Assembly: GCA_964522665.1 (NCBI GenBank)
Contig: CAZFVY010000158.1
Location: 1 to 10,583 of the forward strand
DNA length: 10,583 bases
Reading direction: 5' to 3'
Source of the DNA: CAZFVY01 sp964522665
Lineage (GTDB): Bacteria > Verrucomicrobiota > Verrucomicrobiia > Limisphaerales > CAZFVY01
Part shown: piece by piece, positions 1 to 6,315 of the stretch
Numbering within the stretch: position 1 is the stretch's first letter
Layout of the letters: every line of letters starts with the position of its first letter
Translations under genes and position numbers: made by a program
Notes under the pieces: generated by a model
The model's database searches: none
What the model saw: the letters and a program-made list of their open reading frames with translations, nothing else
What the model was told of the DNA's origin: nothing

Positions 1-73
1 GCAGGCCGGAGCAGCCCAGTTATGACCCCTTATTTACTGAACACTACACTAGCGGGGCCGCGCGAATCGGTTC

Positions 74-95
74 CGCCCATTCCATGGGAATGGCG
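74..95. repeat. Small inverted repeat (hairpin)
   Basis: CCATTCC at 77-83 and GGAATGG at 87-93 form a perfect 7-bp stem around a 3-base loop. CGC at 74-76 and GCG at 93-95 can extend it if one C is bulged. No T-run follows, so it does not look like an intrinsic terminator. Its function is unknown. Confidence 0.4.
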
Positions 96-144
96 CGTAT
101 CTAAGCGATAACATATTGCCGCAGAATTATTTGCGTAGTCGTTG

Positions 145-166
145 GCCGCTTCGAGCGGTAGCTTTT
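145..166 (+). terminator. Weak terminator-like stem followed by a short T-run
   Basis: CCGCT at 146-150 pairs with AGCGG at 154-158 across a 3-base TCG loop, with a possible G-T pair outside it. Four T residues follow at 163-166. The stem is short and the T-run interrupted, so this is a weak candidate for the end of a gene lying left of the window. Confidence 0.2.
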
Positions 167-209
167 CTCTCGGCGCGGCGCGTTCGCGCGAAGAATGCGC
201 CAGCCCGAA

Positions 210-375
210 CGGTGGGGCGAGGCTCTGCCGAGCCGTGACGAGGGTCGGGACGTCCGCAACGCCGCGCGGCCCCGAGACCAAGTCGGAGCGACGACGTTTC
301 AGCGGGATCTAGCGTTGGTTGGCAAACAGAACAGCGCGCCGCTTTTTCAGGGCTTGGCGGAGCCTCGCCCCACCG
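210..375. repeat. 25-bp imperfect inverted repeat pair, MITE/REP-like
   Basis: The 25 bases at 210-234 match the reverse complement of 351-375 at 23 of 25 positions; the shared core reads GAGCCTCGCCCCACCG in the right arm. The arms enclose about 116 bases with no gene. The left arm also contains its own small hairpin (GGCTC, TGCC, GAGCC at 221-234). The arrangement resembles a non-autonomous palindromic intergenic element or a pair of REP-type repeats. No transposase or target-site duplication was recognised. Confidence 0.5.
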
Positions 376-474
376 TGAGTAGCGTAGCGGCCGGCCAAGA
401 GTTCGCTTCTCGACGCGGAGCGGCGTTCACATTGTCCCAGTTCAAAACGTTTGGCTGACATTTCGGTTTTTTAT

Positions 475-532
475 TTGACACGAAGTCGCCGCGGCGCGAT
501 CCATATCACTGTGCTATTAGTATAGTACAGTG
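475..532 (+). promoter_or_regulatory. Candidate promoter region of the regulator-transporter operon
   Basis: TTGACA at 475-480 is a perfect -35-like hexamer, but no good -10 lies 16-18 bases downstream; the nearest A/T-rich hexamer, CATATC at 502-507, is 21 bases away. TATAGT at 521-526 is a good -10-like hexamer lying only 8 bases before the start codon. If it is used, transcription would begin at or just before the ATG and the message would be leaderless or nearly so. Which element is real cannot be settled from sequence alone. Confidence 0.35.
507..532. promoter_or_regulatory. 26-bp palindrome, probable operator of the GntR regulator
   Basis: CACTGT at 507-512 and ACAGTG at 527-532 are perfect reverse complements, and inside them CTAT at 514-517 pairs with ATAG at 522-525. 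Ten of the 13 symmetric positions pair. The palindrome ends 2 bases before the regulator's ATG and covers the -10-like TATAGT. GntR proteins bind palindromes as dimers and commonly repress their own operon, so this is the obvious candidate operator. The assignment is an inference from position and symmetry. Confidence 0.65.
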
Positions 533-534
533 AA

Positions 535-951
535 ATGCTGCTCTTGAAACCCAATCCGGCGTCCGGCGTGCCGATCTATGTCCAGCTCATGGAGCAGATC
601 CGGCACGCGGTCGAGACCGGGGCGATGCGGCCCGGCGATCAGTTGCCGGGGATGCGCAAGGTGGCCGAGGACCTCGTGGTCAACCCGAACACCGTCGCCA
701 AGGTCTATCGCGAGTTGGAGCACGAGGGGCTGATCGAATTGCGCCAGGGGATGGGCGCGTTCGTCCGCGCCCAGGCGGGCGAGGATCAGGGCGCGCAGCG
801 GTTCCGCCTGGGCCAGCCGATTGTCAAAACCGCGGTCGCCAAACTCCGCGCGCTCGGCCTCGACGAGGACGAAATCCGCCGGCTGACCGAGGCCGAATTG
901 GTCCATGCCCGCGCCCCGCGAGCGGCCGCGCCAACCCCCAAGCCAAGGTGA
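535..951 (+). CDS. GntR family transcriptional regulator, YtrA subfamily
   Basis: A 138-residue DNA-binding repressor. The N-terminal half is a GntR winged helix-turn-helix: the opening SGVPIYVQLMEQIRHAV, then GDQLPGMRKVAEDLVVNPNTVAKVYRELEHEGLI (in part the recognition helix, about residues 37-66), then a wing with GMGAFV. Only about 60 residues follow, too few for the FadR, HutC or MocR effector domains; this short tail is typical of the YtrA subfamily, whose genes usually sit with ABC transporters, as here. The ATG at 535 is supported by the family-typical N-terminus. No Shine-Dalgarno is seen before it, and a palindrome ends 2 bases upstream. The stop is 3 bases from the next ATG. It probably represses the whole operon and is released by an unknown signal, perhaps membrane or cell-wall stress. 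Confidence 0.93.
   Translation: MLLLKPNPASGVPIYVQLMEQIRHAVETGAMRPGDQLPGMRKVAEDLVVNPNTVAKVYRELEHEGLIELRQGMGAFVRAQAGEDQGAQRFRLGQPIVKTAVAKLRALGLDEDEIRRLTEAELVHARAPRAAAPTPKPR
945..950 (+). promoter_or_regulatory. Ribosome binding site of the first ABC ATPase
   Basis: AAGGTG lies 4 bases before the ATG at 955 and overlaps the regulator's stop codon. Few genes in this window have a visible Shine-Dalgarno. Its position inside the end of the regulator gene implies coupled translation of regulator and ATPase. Confidence 0.45.
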
Positions 952-954
952 CTT

Positions 955-1845
955 ATGCCTGACGCCGTGATCGAAACGATCGACTTGCGCAAACGCTTCG
1001 GGCGCGTGGAGGCCCTGCGCGGCCTCAATCTCAACGTGCCCGCCGGCTCGATCTGCGGTTTCCTCGGCCGCAATGGCTCCGGGAAATCGACGACCATGAA
1101 ACTCCTGCTCGGCATGGTCCGCCCCGATGGTGGCGAAGGCCGCGTGCTTGGGTGGCCGATCGATGATCCGCGCGCGAGCGTCGAGATTCGCCGCCGCACC
1201 GGCTTCGTCAGCGAAGAAAAGGGCCTCTACTCGTACCTGACCGTCGAGCAGATGATTCAATTCACGCGGCCGTTTTTCCCGGCGTGGAATCGCGCGCTCG
1301 AAGACCGCTATCGCCGCCTGTTCGAGTTGCCGGCCGAACGCAAGATCAAGGCGCTGTCGAAGGGGATGCGGGCGAAGCTGGCCTTGCTCCTGGCCCTGGC
1401 GCGCGGCGCGGAGTTGTTGATCCTGGACGAGCCGACCGACGGCCTCGACCCGGCGGCCAACGAAGAGGTCTTGCAGGCGCTCGTCGCCGCCGCCGCGGAA
1501 GGGGTGACGGTGTTCGTCGCCTCGCATCGGCTGGCCGAAATCGAGCAAATCGCCGACTGCGTCCGGATCCTACACGACGGCCGGATCGTCCTGGCGGCGA
1601 CGCTGGACGAGTTGAAGGAGAATTACCGGCGAATCCAACTCGTCTTCGCCGGCGCGGCCCCGGCGGTCACGGTCACGCTCGCGGGCATGGTCGAGGTGCG
1701 CCACGAAGGCCGGGCGGTCTCGGTCCTGGTCAGCGCCCGCGCGGAGGCGATCGCCGACGAACTGCAGAGATTTCAACCGATCTCGACCGAGCTATTACCG
1801 GTCGGCTTGAAGGAGATTTTTCTGGAAAACGTAAAGCGCCCGTAG
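955..1845 (+). CDS. ABC transporter ATP-binding protein (BcrA/YtrB-like)
   Basis: A 296-residue cytoplasmic ATPase that would power the adjacent membrane permease. Walker A is GRNGSGKST (residues 38-46), the signature loop is LSKGM (134-138) in place of LSGGQ, Walker B is LLILDEP (154-160), the D-loop is GLD (163-165) and the switch histidine is H191. The Q-loop region reads GFVSEEKGLY (83-92), with acidic residues where glutamine is usual. About 75 residues after the ATPase core (from about 220) form the small C-terminal domain common in BcrA/YtrB-type exporters. Walker A, Walker B and the histidine are intact, so it should be active. The gene starts 3 bases after the regulator and ends 29 bases before the permease. 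The substrate cannot be told; relatives serve in antibiotic-peptide resistance, lipid or envelope export. Confidence 0.93.
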   Translation: MPDAVIETIDLRKRFGRVEALRGLNLNVPAGSICGFLGRNGSGKSTTMKLLLGMVRPDGGEGRVLGWPIDDPRASVEIRRRTGFVSEEKGLYSYLTVEQMIQFTRPFFPAWNRALEDRYRRLFELPAERKIKALSKGMRAKLALLLALARGAELLILDEPTDGLDPAANEEVLQALVAAAAEGVTVFVASHRLAEIEQIADCVRILHDGRIVLAATLDELKENYRRIQLVFAGAAPAVTVTLAGMVEVRHEGRAVSVLVSARAEAIADELQRFQPISTELLPVGLKEIFLENVKRP

Positions 1846-1874
1846 CTGGCCGCGCGAGACAACCCCTTACCCTT

Positions 1875-2669
1875 ATGCTCTGGTATAAAAACTGGCTCGA
1901 AACGCGCGGGCGGCTATTGGCGATCTGGCTGCCGGTCTTCCTGGGCTTCGCGCTGGCCATCGCGCTCGCGATCCGGTCGGCCGCCTGGCTCGTCCCGGCG
2001 CCGGGAGCGCCGCACGGAGGCGCGCTCGTGGCGGGGCCGGGCGACCGCGCCGCGGAACTGGCAAACTGGTGGGCGTTTTGGTTCGGCGGAACGCTGCCGT
2101 TTCTGCTGGCCGCGCTCGGCTTGATACTGGCGCCCGGAGGGTTGGTGAGCGAGAGCGCGCTCGGCTCCGTCTCGTTTTCCCTCTCGCTGCCGGCGTCGCG
2201 GCGACGCCAATTCAGCGTGCGCGCGGCGCTGCTGCTGCTCGAATTGCTCGCCACCGCCCTGTGGACCACGCTGCTCGCGGCGGGCCTGGGTGAACTCCTC
2301 GGCCATCCGGCCCCGTGGTCGGTCGCGCTCGTCCAGGCGCTGCTTACCGCCCTTGGTGTCGCCGTGCTCCTGAGCCTGGGCTTCCTCCTGGCGGCCCTCT
2401 TCAACGACTGGGCCAAGCCGCTGGCGCTGGGCCTCGGCCTCTTTCTCGGCGGCTCGCTGCTGGTCAACCTCATGGCCAGCTTTACCGAAGTCGGCCAACG
2501 CCTCGGGCGCTTCGGCATCGCCGCGCTGCGCGCGACCTACGAGTTCCTCTTCAATGACTCCTTTTTCATCGCGGGCCATTTCCCGTGGCGGCACGCGCTG
2601 GCTTGCGTGGCGCTCACCTTAATCCTGCTCGAACTCGCCATCCGCGTCACCGAACGCCGTGATTATTGA
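1875..2669 (+). CDS. ABC-2-type transporter permease, six predicted helices
   Basis: A 264-residue integral membrane protein, the likely partner of the ATPase upstream. Hydrophobic segments lie at about 14-33, 68-90, 118-140, 150-176, 181-201 and 240-257, the six-helix plan of ABC-2-type permeases. A Pro/Gly/Ala-rich loop (about 34-66) separates the first two. The motif FSLSLPASRRRQFSVRAA (101-118) matches the cytoplasmic 'LP.SR' segment frequent in such permeases. The frame is open far upstream, but that part overlaps the ATPase gene and is arginine/glycine-rich shadow sequence; the ATG at 1875 gives a natural N-terminus (MLWYKNWLETRGRL, leading into helix 1). No Shine-Dalgarno is evident. 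The stop lies 4 bases before the next ATG. The family call rests on topology and context, since permeases of this class diverge quickly. Confidence 0.85.
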   Translation: MLWYKNWLETRGRLLAIWLPVFLGFALAIALAIRSAAWLVPAPGAPHGGALVAGPGDRAAELANWWAFWFGGTLPFLLAALGLILAPGGLVSESALGSVSFSLSLPASRRRQFSVRAALLLLELLATALWTTLLAAGLGELLGHPAPWSVALVQALLTALGVAVLLSLGFLLAALFNDWAKPLALGLGLFLGGSLLVNLMASFTEVGQRLGRFGIAALRATYEFLFNDSFFIAGHFPWRHALACVALTLILLELAIRVTERRDY

Positions 2670-2673
2670 TGCC

Positions 2674-3477
2674 ATGCAAACTCTTCCCATTCCATCGCCT
2701 TCGCGTGGCGCCGCCGCCGTGCCGGCAATCGTCGTCACCGGTTTCGGCAAAGACTACGACGATTTCACGGCGGTCCACGGGTTGACCTTCTCGGTGGATG
2801 CCGGCGAAATCGTCGGACTCGTCGGCGCCAATGGGGCCGGCAAGACCACCACCCTGCGCGCGCTCGCCGGACTGTTGCGACCCTCGCGCGGCGCCGTGTG
2901 TATCGCCGGGCACGATCTCGCGAAGGAGCCGCTGCCGGCCAAACGGGCGCTCGCCTACCTCCCGGATACCTCGCACCCCTACGAACTTCTCACCGTGCGC
3001 GAACATCTGCAATTCACCGCGCTGGCGTACGGCGTCCGCGACGCCGCGGCGCGCCTCGGGCCGTTGTTGGAAGAACTGGAGTTGAGCGGCAAAACGGACG
3101 CCATCGCCTCGACCCTGTCGCGCGGGATGACGCAGAAGCTCGCGCTGGCTTGCGCGTTTCTGCGGCAGCCCCGGGCCGTCGTCCTCGACGAACCGCTCAC
3201 CGGCCTCGACCCGCTCGGCATCCGCCGCATCAAGGAATCGATTCGGCGGCGCGCGGCGGAGGGGACGGCGTTCCTGCTCTCCTCGCATTTGCTCGAATTG
3301 GTCGAGGCCATTTGCGACCGCGTGCTCATCATCCACCGTGGCCGCCTGCTCGAATACGGCACACTGGCCCAGATCCGCGACCGCGCCTCCGTGACCGCCG
3401 AGACCTCGCTGGAAGACACCTTTTTCGCGATCACCGAGCGGCACGCCCAGCGCGCCGCCGCGCCGCCCCAGCCATGA
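2674..3477 (+). CDS. ABC transporter ATP-binding protein, second in operon
   Basis: A 267-residue ATPase distinct from the first. Walker A is GANGAGKTT (51-59), the signature is LSRGM (148-152), Walker B with the catalytic glutamate is AVVLDEP (168-174), the D-loop is GLD (177-179) and the switch histidine is H205. The Q-loop position has YLPDTSHPYELLTV (95-108), Asp instead of Gln, a form I recall in ATPases paired with 'ABC exporter' permeases. The ATG at 2674 is preferred, 4 bases after the upstream stop. A GTG at 2659 would add five residues and overlap the permease by 11 bases. The end overlaps the next start in an ATGA arrangement, so ATPase and permease are translationally coupled. It should energise the 566-residue permease that follows. 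The substrate is unknown. Confidence 0.92.
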   Translation: MQTLPIPSPSRGAAAVPAIVVTGFGKDYDDFTAVHGLTFSVDAGEIVGLVGANGAGKTTTLRALAGLLRPSRGAVCIAGHDLAKEPLPAKRALAYLPDTSHPYELLTVREHLQFTALAYGVRDAAARLGPLLEELELSGKTDAIASTLSRGMTQKLALACAFLRQPRAVVLDEPLTGLDPLGIRRIKESIRRRAAEGTAFLLSSHLLELVEAICDRVLIIHRGRLLEYGTLAQIRDRASVTAETSLEDTFFAITERHAQRAAAPPQP

Positions 3478-5174
3478 ATCCCGCCCTGGTTTTCCTGTTC
3501 GTCGCGCTTCTGAAACAGCGGACGCGGCGCCTGTTCCAGGCGTTGCGCCGGCCGGCCCCGCTGCTCGGGACGTTGAGCGCCGCCGTGACGCTGGGCTGGA
3601 TTTACCACCTTTACCGGCGGGAGTCGGCGCTCGGCGAGCTGCTCCAACCGGTCGCGCTGACCGGTTACGCTCTCGTGATGCTGGCGGGCTCGGTTTTGAA
3701 GGGTTTCCTGCAACGCGGGCTGGCGTTCGATCTGCCGGACGTCGAATTCCTGTTCCCCGGCCCGTTCGCGCAGCGCCACCTGATCTTTTACCGGCTGGCG
3801 CCGAATTACCTCTATGCCGTGGTCGCGGGCCTCGTTTTTGGCGTACTTTTCAACGCGCAGTTGGACCACCCCATTTTGGCCGTGGCGAGCTTGATCGCGT
3901 TTCAAATCATCTGTTTTCACGTGGCGGCCGGCATGGCGATCTTCGGTGGTTCGCTCTCGGAACCGGCGTTTTACACGACGCGCTGGCTTTTGCTCGGGTT
4001 GGTCGCTCTGAGCATCGCGCTTTACGCCCGGACGGCGCTGTTGATCCATCTCCTGCCCGGCTTCCTGAGCGCGGAGGCCACGCCGTGGCTGTTCTATCCG
4101 GCGGTCAACCTGTCGCGACTCGGTGGCGCGTCGGGTTTGCGCGACACAATCTGGGCGTGGACCCAATCAAACCTCGAGACTGGCGCGGTCGGCGCGCAGA
4201 CCGGCTGGCGGGTGGCGCTCTGTTTTGCGGCGCTCGCGGTGGCGGCGTTGGGCAGTTTCGCCTGGCTGGGCCGCTTGCGCATGGACGTGCTGGAGGCGTC
4301 GCTTAAGCCTTCCGAACGCATCGCGGAATCACGCCGCCAGGCGCAGCAGGGCCGCTACCGGCTGGCGAAACTCGAGTCGGCCTGGTCGTTGCTGGGGGCC
4401 GCCGCCGAGTGGCCGATCTTTCACGGGGCCGGGGCGGTGGTCTGGAAAAACCTGACGGTCGCCTGGCGTTCGCGACGGGAACTGGCGCTCGCGCTGGCAT
4501 TCACGCTGCTTTTGACCCTGCCCTGGTTCCTGGCGCTGCCCGGCGATGACAACGGCGACCTGCGGCGCTTCGTGATCCCGTTGGCCATCGGTTTCCTGCC
4601 GGCTTTATTGCAGCAATCGCTGCCGTTCGATTTCCGGATCGACGGACTGCAACTGCCCAGCCTGCGCGGCTTGCCGGCGCGCCCGCTCACCATCGTGATG
4701 GCCGCGATCGCCGCGCCCACGCTCTTCTGCCTCGCGCTCCAACTCCTGAGCCTGGGCCTGCTCGCCGGCGGCAGCGGGCTGTTTCTCTCCTGGATGCCCG
4801 ATCTCTTCCGTGAAGCCGGCCCCGAAAATACCCGCTTCCCGGTTTCGACCCTCGCCTGGGCGGCGTTCGGTTTCCCGGTTATGACCGTGGGCGTCACGGC
4901 GACGTGGAACCTGCACTATCTGGTCTCCGCCGCCCAGCGGGCCGCCAGTCCCGGGGCGCCCAAATCCGGCGGCGCTTTTGGAACGTTGACGATCGTCCTT
5001 TTCACCGTGGCGGTGTTCGCGCCGGCGGTATGGCTGTTCGAGCGGCTCCCTCATTGGGGCTGGAAACCGATCGCGGCGCCGGTCGCGCTGGTGACGCAGT
5101 TGGCCGTGGACTACGCCCTGCTCTGCCTGCTCGCGCGGCGTTTCGAACGCTGCGAATCCGACGCCCGAACTTGA
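3474..5174 (+). CDS. Large membrane permease, putative ABC exporter family
   Basis: A 566-residue polytopic membrane protein, probably the membrane part of an exporter with the ATPase just upstream. It seems to have two halves. The N-terminal half has hydrophobic stretches near 31-45, 61-78, 111-127, 133-158, 170-195 and 246-265. The C-terminal half has them near 347-365, 367-382, 407-436, 458-476, 501-520 and 534-553. Between helices lie polar, arginine-rich cytoplasmic loops (about 267-310). The segment DLPDVEFLFPGPFAQRHLIF (86-105), with its counterpart around FDFRIDGLQLPSLRGLPARP (385-404), recalls the 'putative ABC exporter' family (as I remember, PF16962), found with an ABC ATPase in several phyla. 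The ATG at 3474 overlaps the ATPase stop by 4 bases; the longer open frame upstream is shadow sequence. The substrate is not predictable; twelve helices is an estimate by eye. Confidence 0.82.
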   Translation: MNPALVFLFVALLKQRTRRLFQALRRPAPLLGTLSAAVTLGWIYHLYRRESALGELLQPVALTGYALVMLAGSVLKGFLQRGLAFDLPDVEFLFPGPFAQRHLIFYRLAPNYLYAVVAGLVFGVLFNAQLDHPILAVASLIAFQIICFHVAAGMAIFGGSLSEPAFYTTRWLLLGLVALSIALYARTALLIHLLPGFLSAEATPWLFYPAVNLSRLGGASGLRDTIWAWTQSNLETGAVGAQTGWRVALCFAALAVAALGSFAWLGRLRMDVLEASLKPSERIAESRRQAQQGRYRLAKLESAWSLLGAAAEWPIFHGAGAVVWKNLTVAWRSRRELALALAFTLLLTLPWFLALPGDDNGDLRRFVIPLAIGFLPALLQQSLPFDFRIDGLQLPSLRGLPARPLTIVMAAIAAPTLFCLALQLLSLGLLAGGSGLFLSWMPDLFREAGPENTRFPVSTLAWAAFGFPVMTVGVTATWNLHYLVSAAQRAASPGAPKSGGAFGTLTIVLFTVAVFAPAVWLFERLPHWGWKPIAAPVALVTQLAVDYALLCLLARRFERCESDART

Positions 5175-5192
5175 GCGAAAACCAACCGCCCG

Positions 5193-6101
5193 ATGAACGC
5201 CAACCGATCGCCTCAATCGCACGCCGGTGAACTCGACTCGGTACCCGACCCGACCTCCGTGCTGGGCCGGATGCTCGACGTCGTCACTTCGCCGGCGGAG
5301 GTTTTTGCGGCCGTGGTCCGCGCGCCGGTTAATCCGGCCAACTGGTTCATTCCCGCGCTCCTCTCGGCGTTGGTGGGGGCAATCGCCCTTGTGGCAAACT
5401 TCGATGAAGCGGCGGCGCTCGATTCCGTCAAACCGGACGCGCGGATAATGCCGTTGGCGCCAAACGCCGCCGCGCCGACTCTCGCCGACGGGACACGCCG
5501 AGCGCCGTCGGCCGCGCCGGGCGCAACGATGTCGCCTCCGAACCGGGCAGCCGCAGCGGACGCTCGCAAAACGACCCGGACCTCGGCGCTCAACGCGGCT
5601 TCCGAGACGCGAGCGGCTCGCGTTGCCCGCGCAACCGCGCCGGTTCAGGCGTGGCCGGCGGACATCCTCGCGGCGGTGGCGCGCGGGAACGGCGTCCTGG
5701 CCATCGTGGTCGCCAGTTTCGCGGGGACCTTTTGGTCGGCGTTCTTGCTCTGGGCGCTGGGCCGTTATGTCTTGCGCGCCCCGTGCCGCTACCTGAAAGC
5801 GCTGGAAATCGCCGGGCTGACGCAGGTTCTGCTGATCCTCGCGACCGTAATCTCCGCGTTGCTGGCGCAAAGCGCCGGGGACCCGCTGGCCCAGCCGGCG
5901 TTGTCGCTGCTCGCGGGTGGCCTCGAGGCAAACAACCGCTGGCGCCTGGCGCTGGGTTGCCTGGACGTGACCTATCTCTGGATGGCGTGGGCGCTGGCGG
6001 CCGGCTTGGCGGCTCTTTGCCAAGTCGGGCGGCGGGCGGCGGCGGGGTGCGTCTTCGGGTACTGGGTGGCGTTGCGGCTGGCGCTGATTGCGCTGAGTTA
6101 G
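5193..6101 (+). CDS. YIP1-like integral membrane protein with low-complexity insert
   Basis: A 302-residue membrane protein of unknown role. The start (GRMLDVVTSPAEVFAAVV, 25-42, then NPANWFIPALLSALVGAIAL) matches the opening of bacterial YIP1-domain proteins: a short amphipathic 'TSP.EVF' stretch before the first helix. Helices are predicted at about 50-68, 167-190, 202-226, 249-267 and 283-301, a five-helix plan that fits YIP1. Residues about 76-155, between helices 1 and 2, are an Ala/Arg/Thr/Pro-rich segment with no visible fold. Its DNA carries two perfect inverted repeats (5484-5512 and 5607-5623), suggesting expansion or repeat insertion. It lies 18 bases after the permease, same strand, so it is probably in the same transcript and may assist the transporter; that role is inferred from position only. 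Confidence 0.8.
   Translation: MNANRSPQSHAGELDSVPDPTSVLGRMLDVVTSPAEVFAAVVRAPVNPANWFIPALLSALVGAIALVANFDEAAALDSVKPDARIMPLAPNAAAPTLADGTRRAPSAAPGATMSPPNRAAAADARKTTRTSALNAASETRAARVARATAPVQAWPADILAAVARGNGVLAIVVASFAGTFWSAFLLWALGRYVLRAPCRYLKALEIAGLTQVLLILATVISALLAQSAGDPLAQPALSLLAGGLEANNRWRLALGCLDVTYLWMAWALAAGLAALCQVGRRAAAGCVFGYWVALRLALIALS
5418..5657. repeat. Low-complexity insert with inverted repeats inside the YIP1-like gene
   Basis: This stretch encodes the Ala/Arg/Thr-rich residues 76-155. It contains GCCGACGG (5484-5491) against CCGTCGGC (5505-5512), an 8-bp perfect inverted repeat with a 13-base spacer. It also contains ACGCGAG (5607-5613) against CTCGCGT (5617-5623), a 7-bp perfect stem with a 3-base loop. 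The boundaries are approximate. It may be an in-frame repeat insertion or a GC-driven low-complexity expansion. Confidence 0.4.
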
Positions 6102-6110
6102 ATGGTCGGG

Positions 6111-6137
6111 GGGATGGGAGGAATGGGAGGAATGGGA
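6111..6137 (+). repeat. Three tandem 9-bp purine-rich units
   Basis: Units GGGATGGGA (6111-6119), GGAATGGGA (6120-6128) and GGAATGGGA (6129-6137) follow each other without a gap, starting 9 bases after the YIP1-like stop codon. The strand is almost entirely purine. The G-runs could in principle support a G-quadruplex, or the array may simply be slippage-prone. Confidence 0.6.
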
Positions 6138-6223
6138 AGTAGAGGAGTTATGGGTTCTGGGGGCGACGGCTGAGGTGCGGGAGACGAAGGCTCATTTCCG
6201 ACTGGAATTCTTTTGGTACGCCA

Positions 6224-6276
6224 CCATATTTCACCGGTTTCAAGTCCGGCGGAGGCGCCGGTGATAGGAAATATGG
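6224..6276 (+). repeat. Long hairpin with a competing inner hairpin upstream of parE
   Basis: CCATATTTCACCGG (6224-6237) pairs with CCGGTG (6258-6263) plus AAATATGG (6269-6276): 14 base pairs with a 5-base bulge (ATAGG) on one side. Inside it, CCGGCG (6246-6251) pairs perfectly with CGCCGG (6256-6261) across a 4-base loop. Both folds use bases 6258-6261, so they exclude each other. The structure ends 39 bases before the parE ATG. It could be a 5' leader that controls parE, a protein site, or a copy of a palindromic intergenic repeat; sequence alone does not decide. Confidence 0.5.
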
Positions 6277-6315
6277 CCGAGCGCGGGTAACGCGGGCGGC
6301 CGGCGAGTGGCAACT

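Larger units (their letters stand above)
1..534. other. Gene-free left flank with repeats and promoter region
   Basis: No convincing coding region is visible in these 534 bases. The short open frames on either strand have irregular composition and no recognisable protein motif. Two frames run open from base 1 to about base 110, so the tail of an upstream gene is possible, but neither shows family features. The stretch contains a hairpin near 74-95, a weak terminator-like stem near 146-166, a 25-bp imperfect inverted repeat pair at 210-234 and 351-375, and the promoter and operator region of the regulator gene after about 440. Confidence 0.6.

Noticed and set aside
1..111. Possible C-terminal tail of a gene entering from the left
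   Set aside because: Two frames are open to about position 105-111, but neither shows a recognisable motif, and the region is AT-richer than the real genes. The window edge prevents a decision.
195..458. Small plus-strand open frame of 87 codons in the left flank
   Set aside because: It runs straight through both arms of the inverted repeat, has no Shine-Dalgarno and shows no protein family feature.
517..1548. Long minus-strand open frame (343 codons) opposite the regulator and first ATPase
   Set aside because: It is antisense to two genes with clear domain motifs, and its translation is arginine/glutamine/histidine-rich without any recognisable fold, the usual GC-rich shadow.
1284..1874. 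Upstream extension of the first permease frame
   Set aside because: It overlaps the ATPase gene in another frame and is arginine/glycine-rich; the membrane protein begins naturally at the ATG at 1875.
2898..3473. Upstream extension of the large permease frame
   Set aside because: It lies within the second ATPase gene in a different frame and has shadow composition; the ATG at 3474 with its ATGA overlap is the better start.
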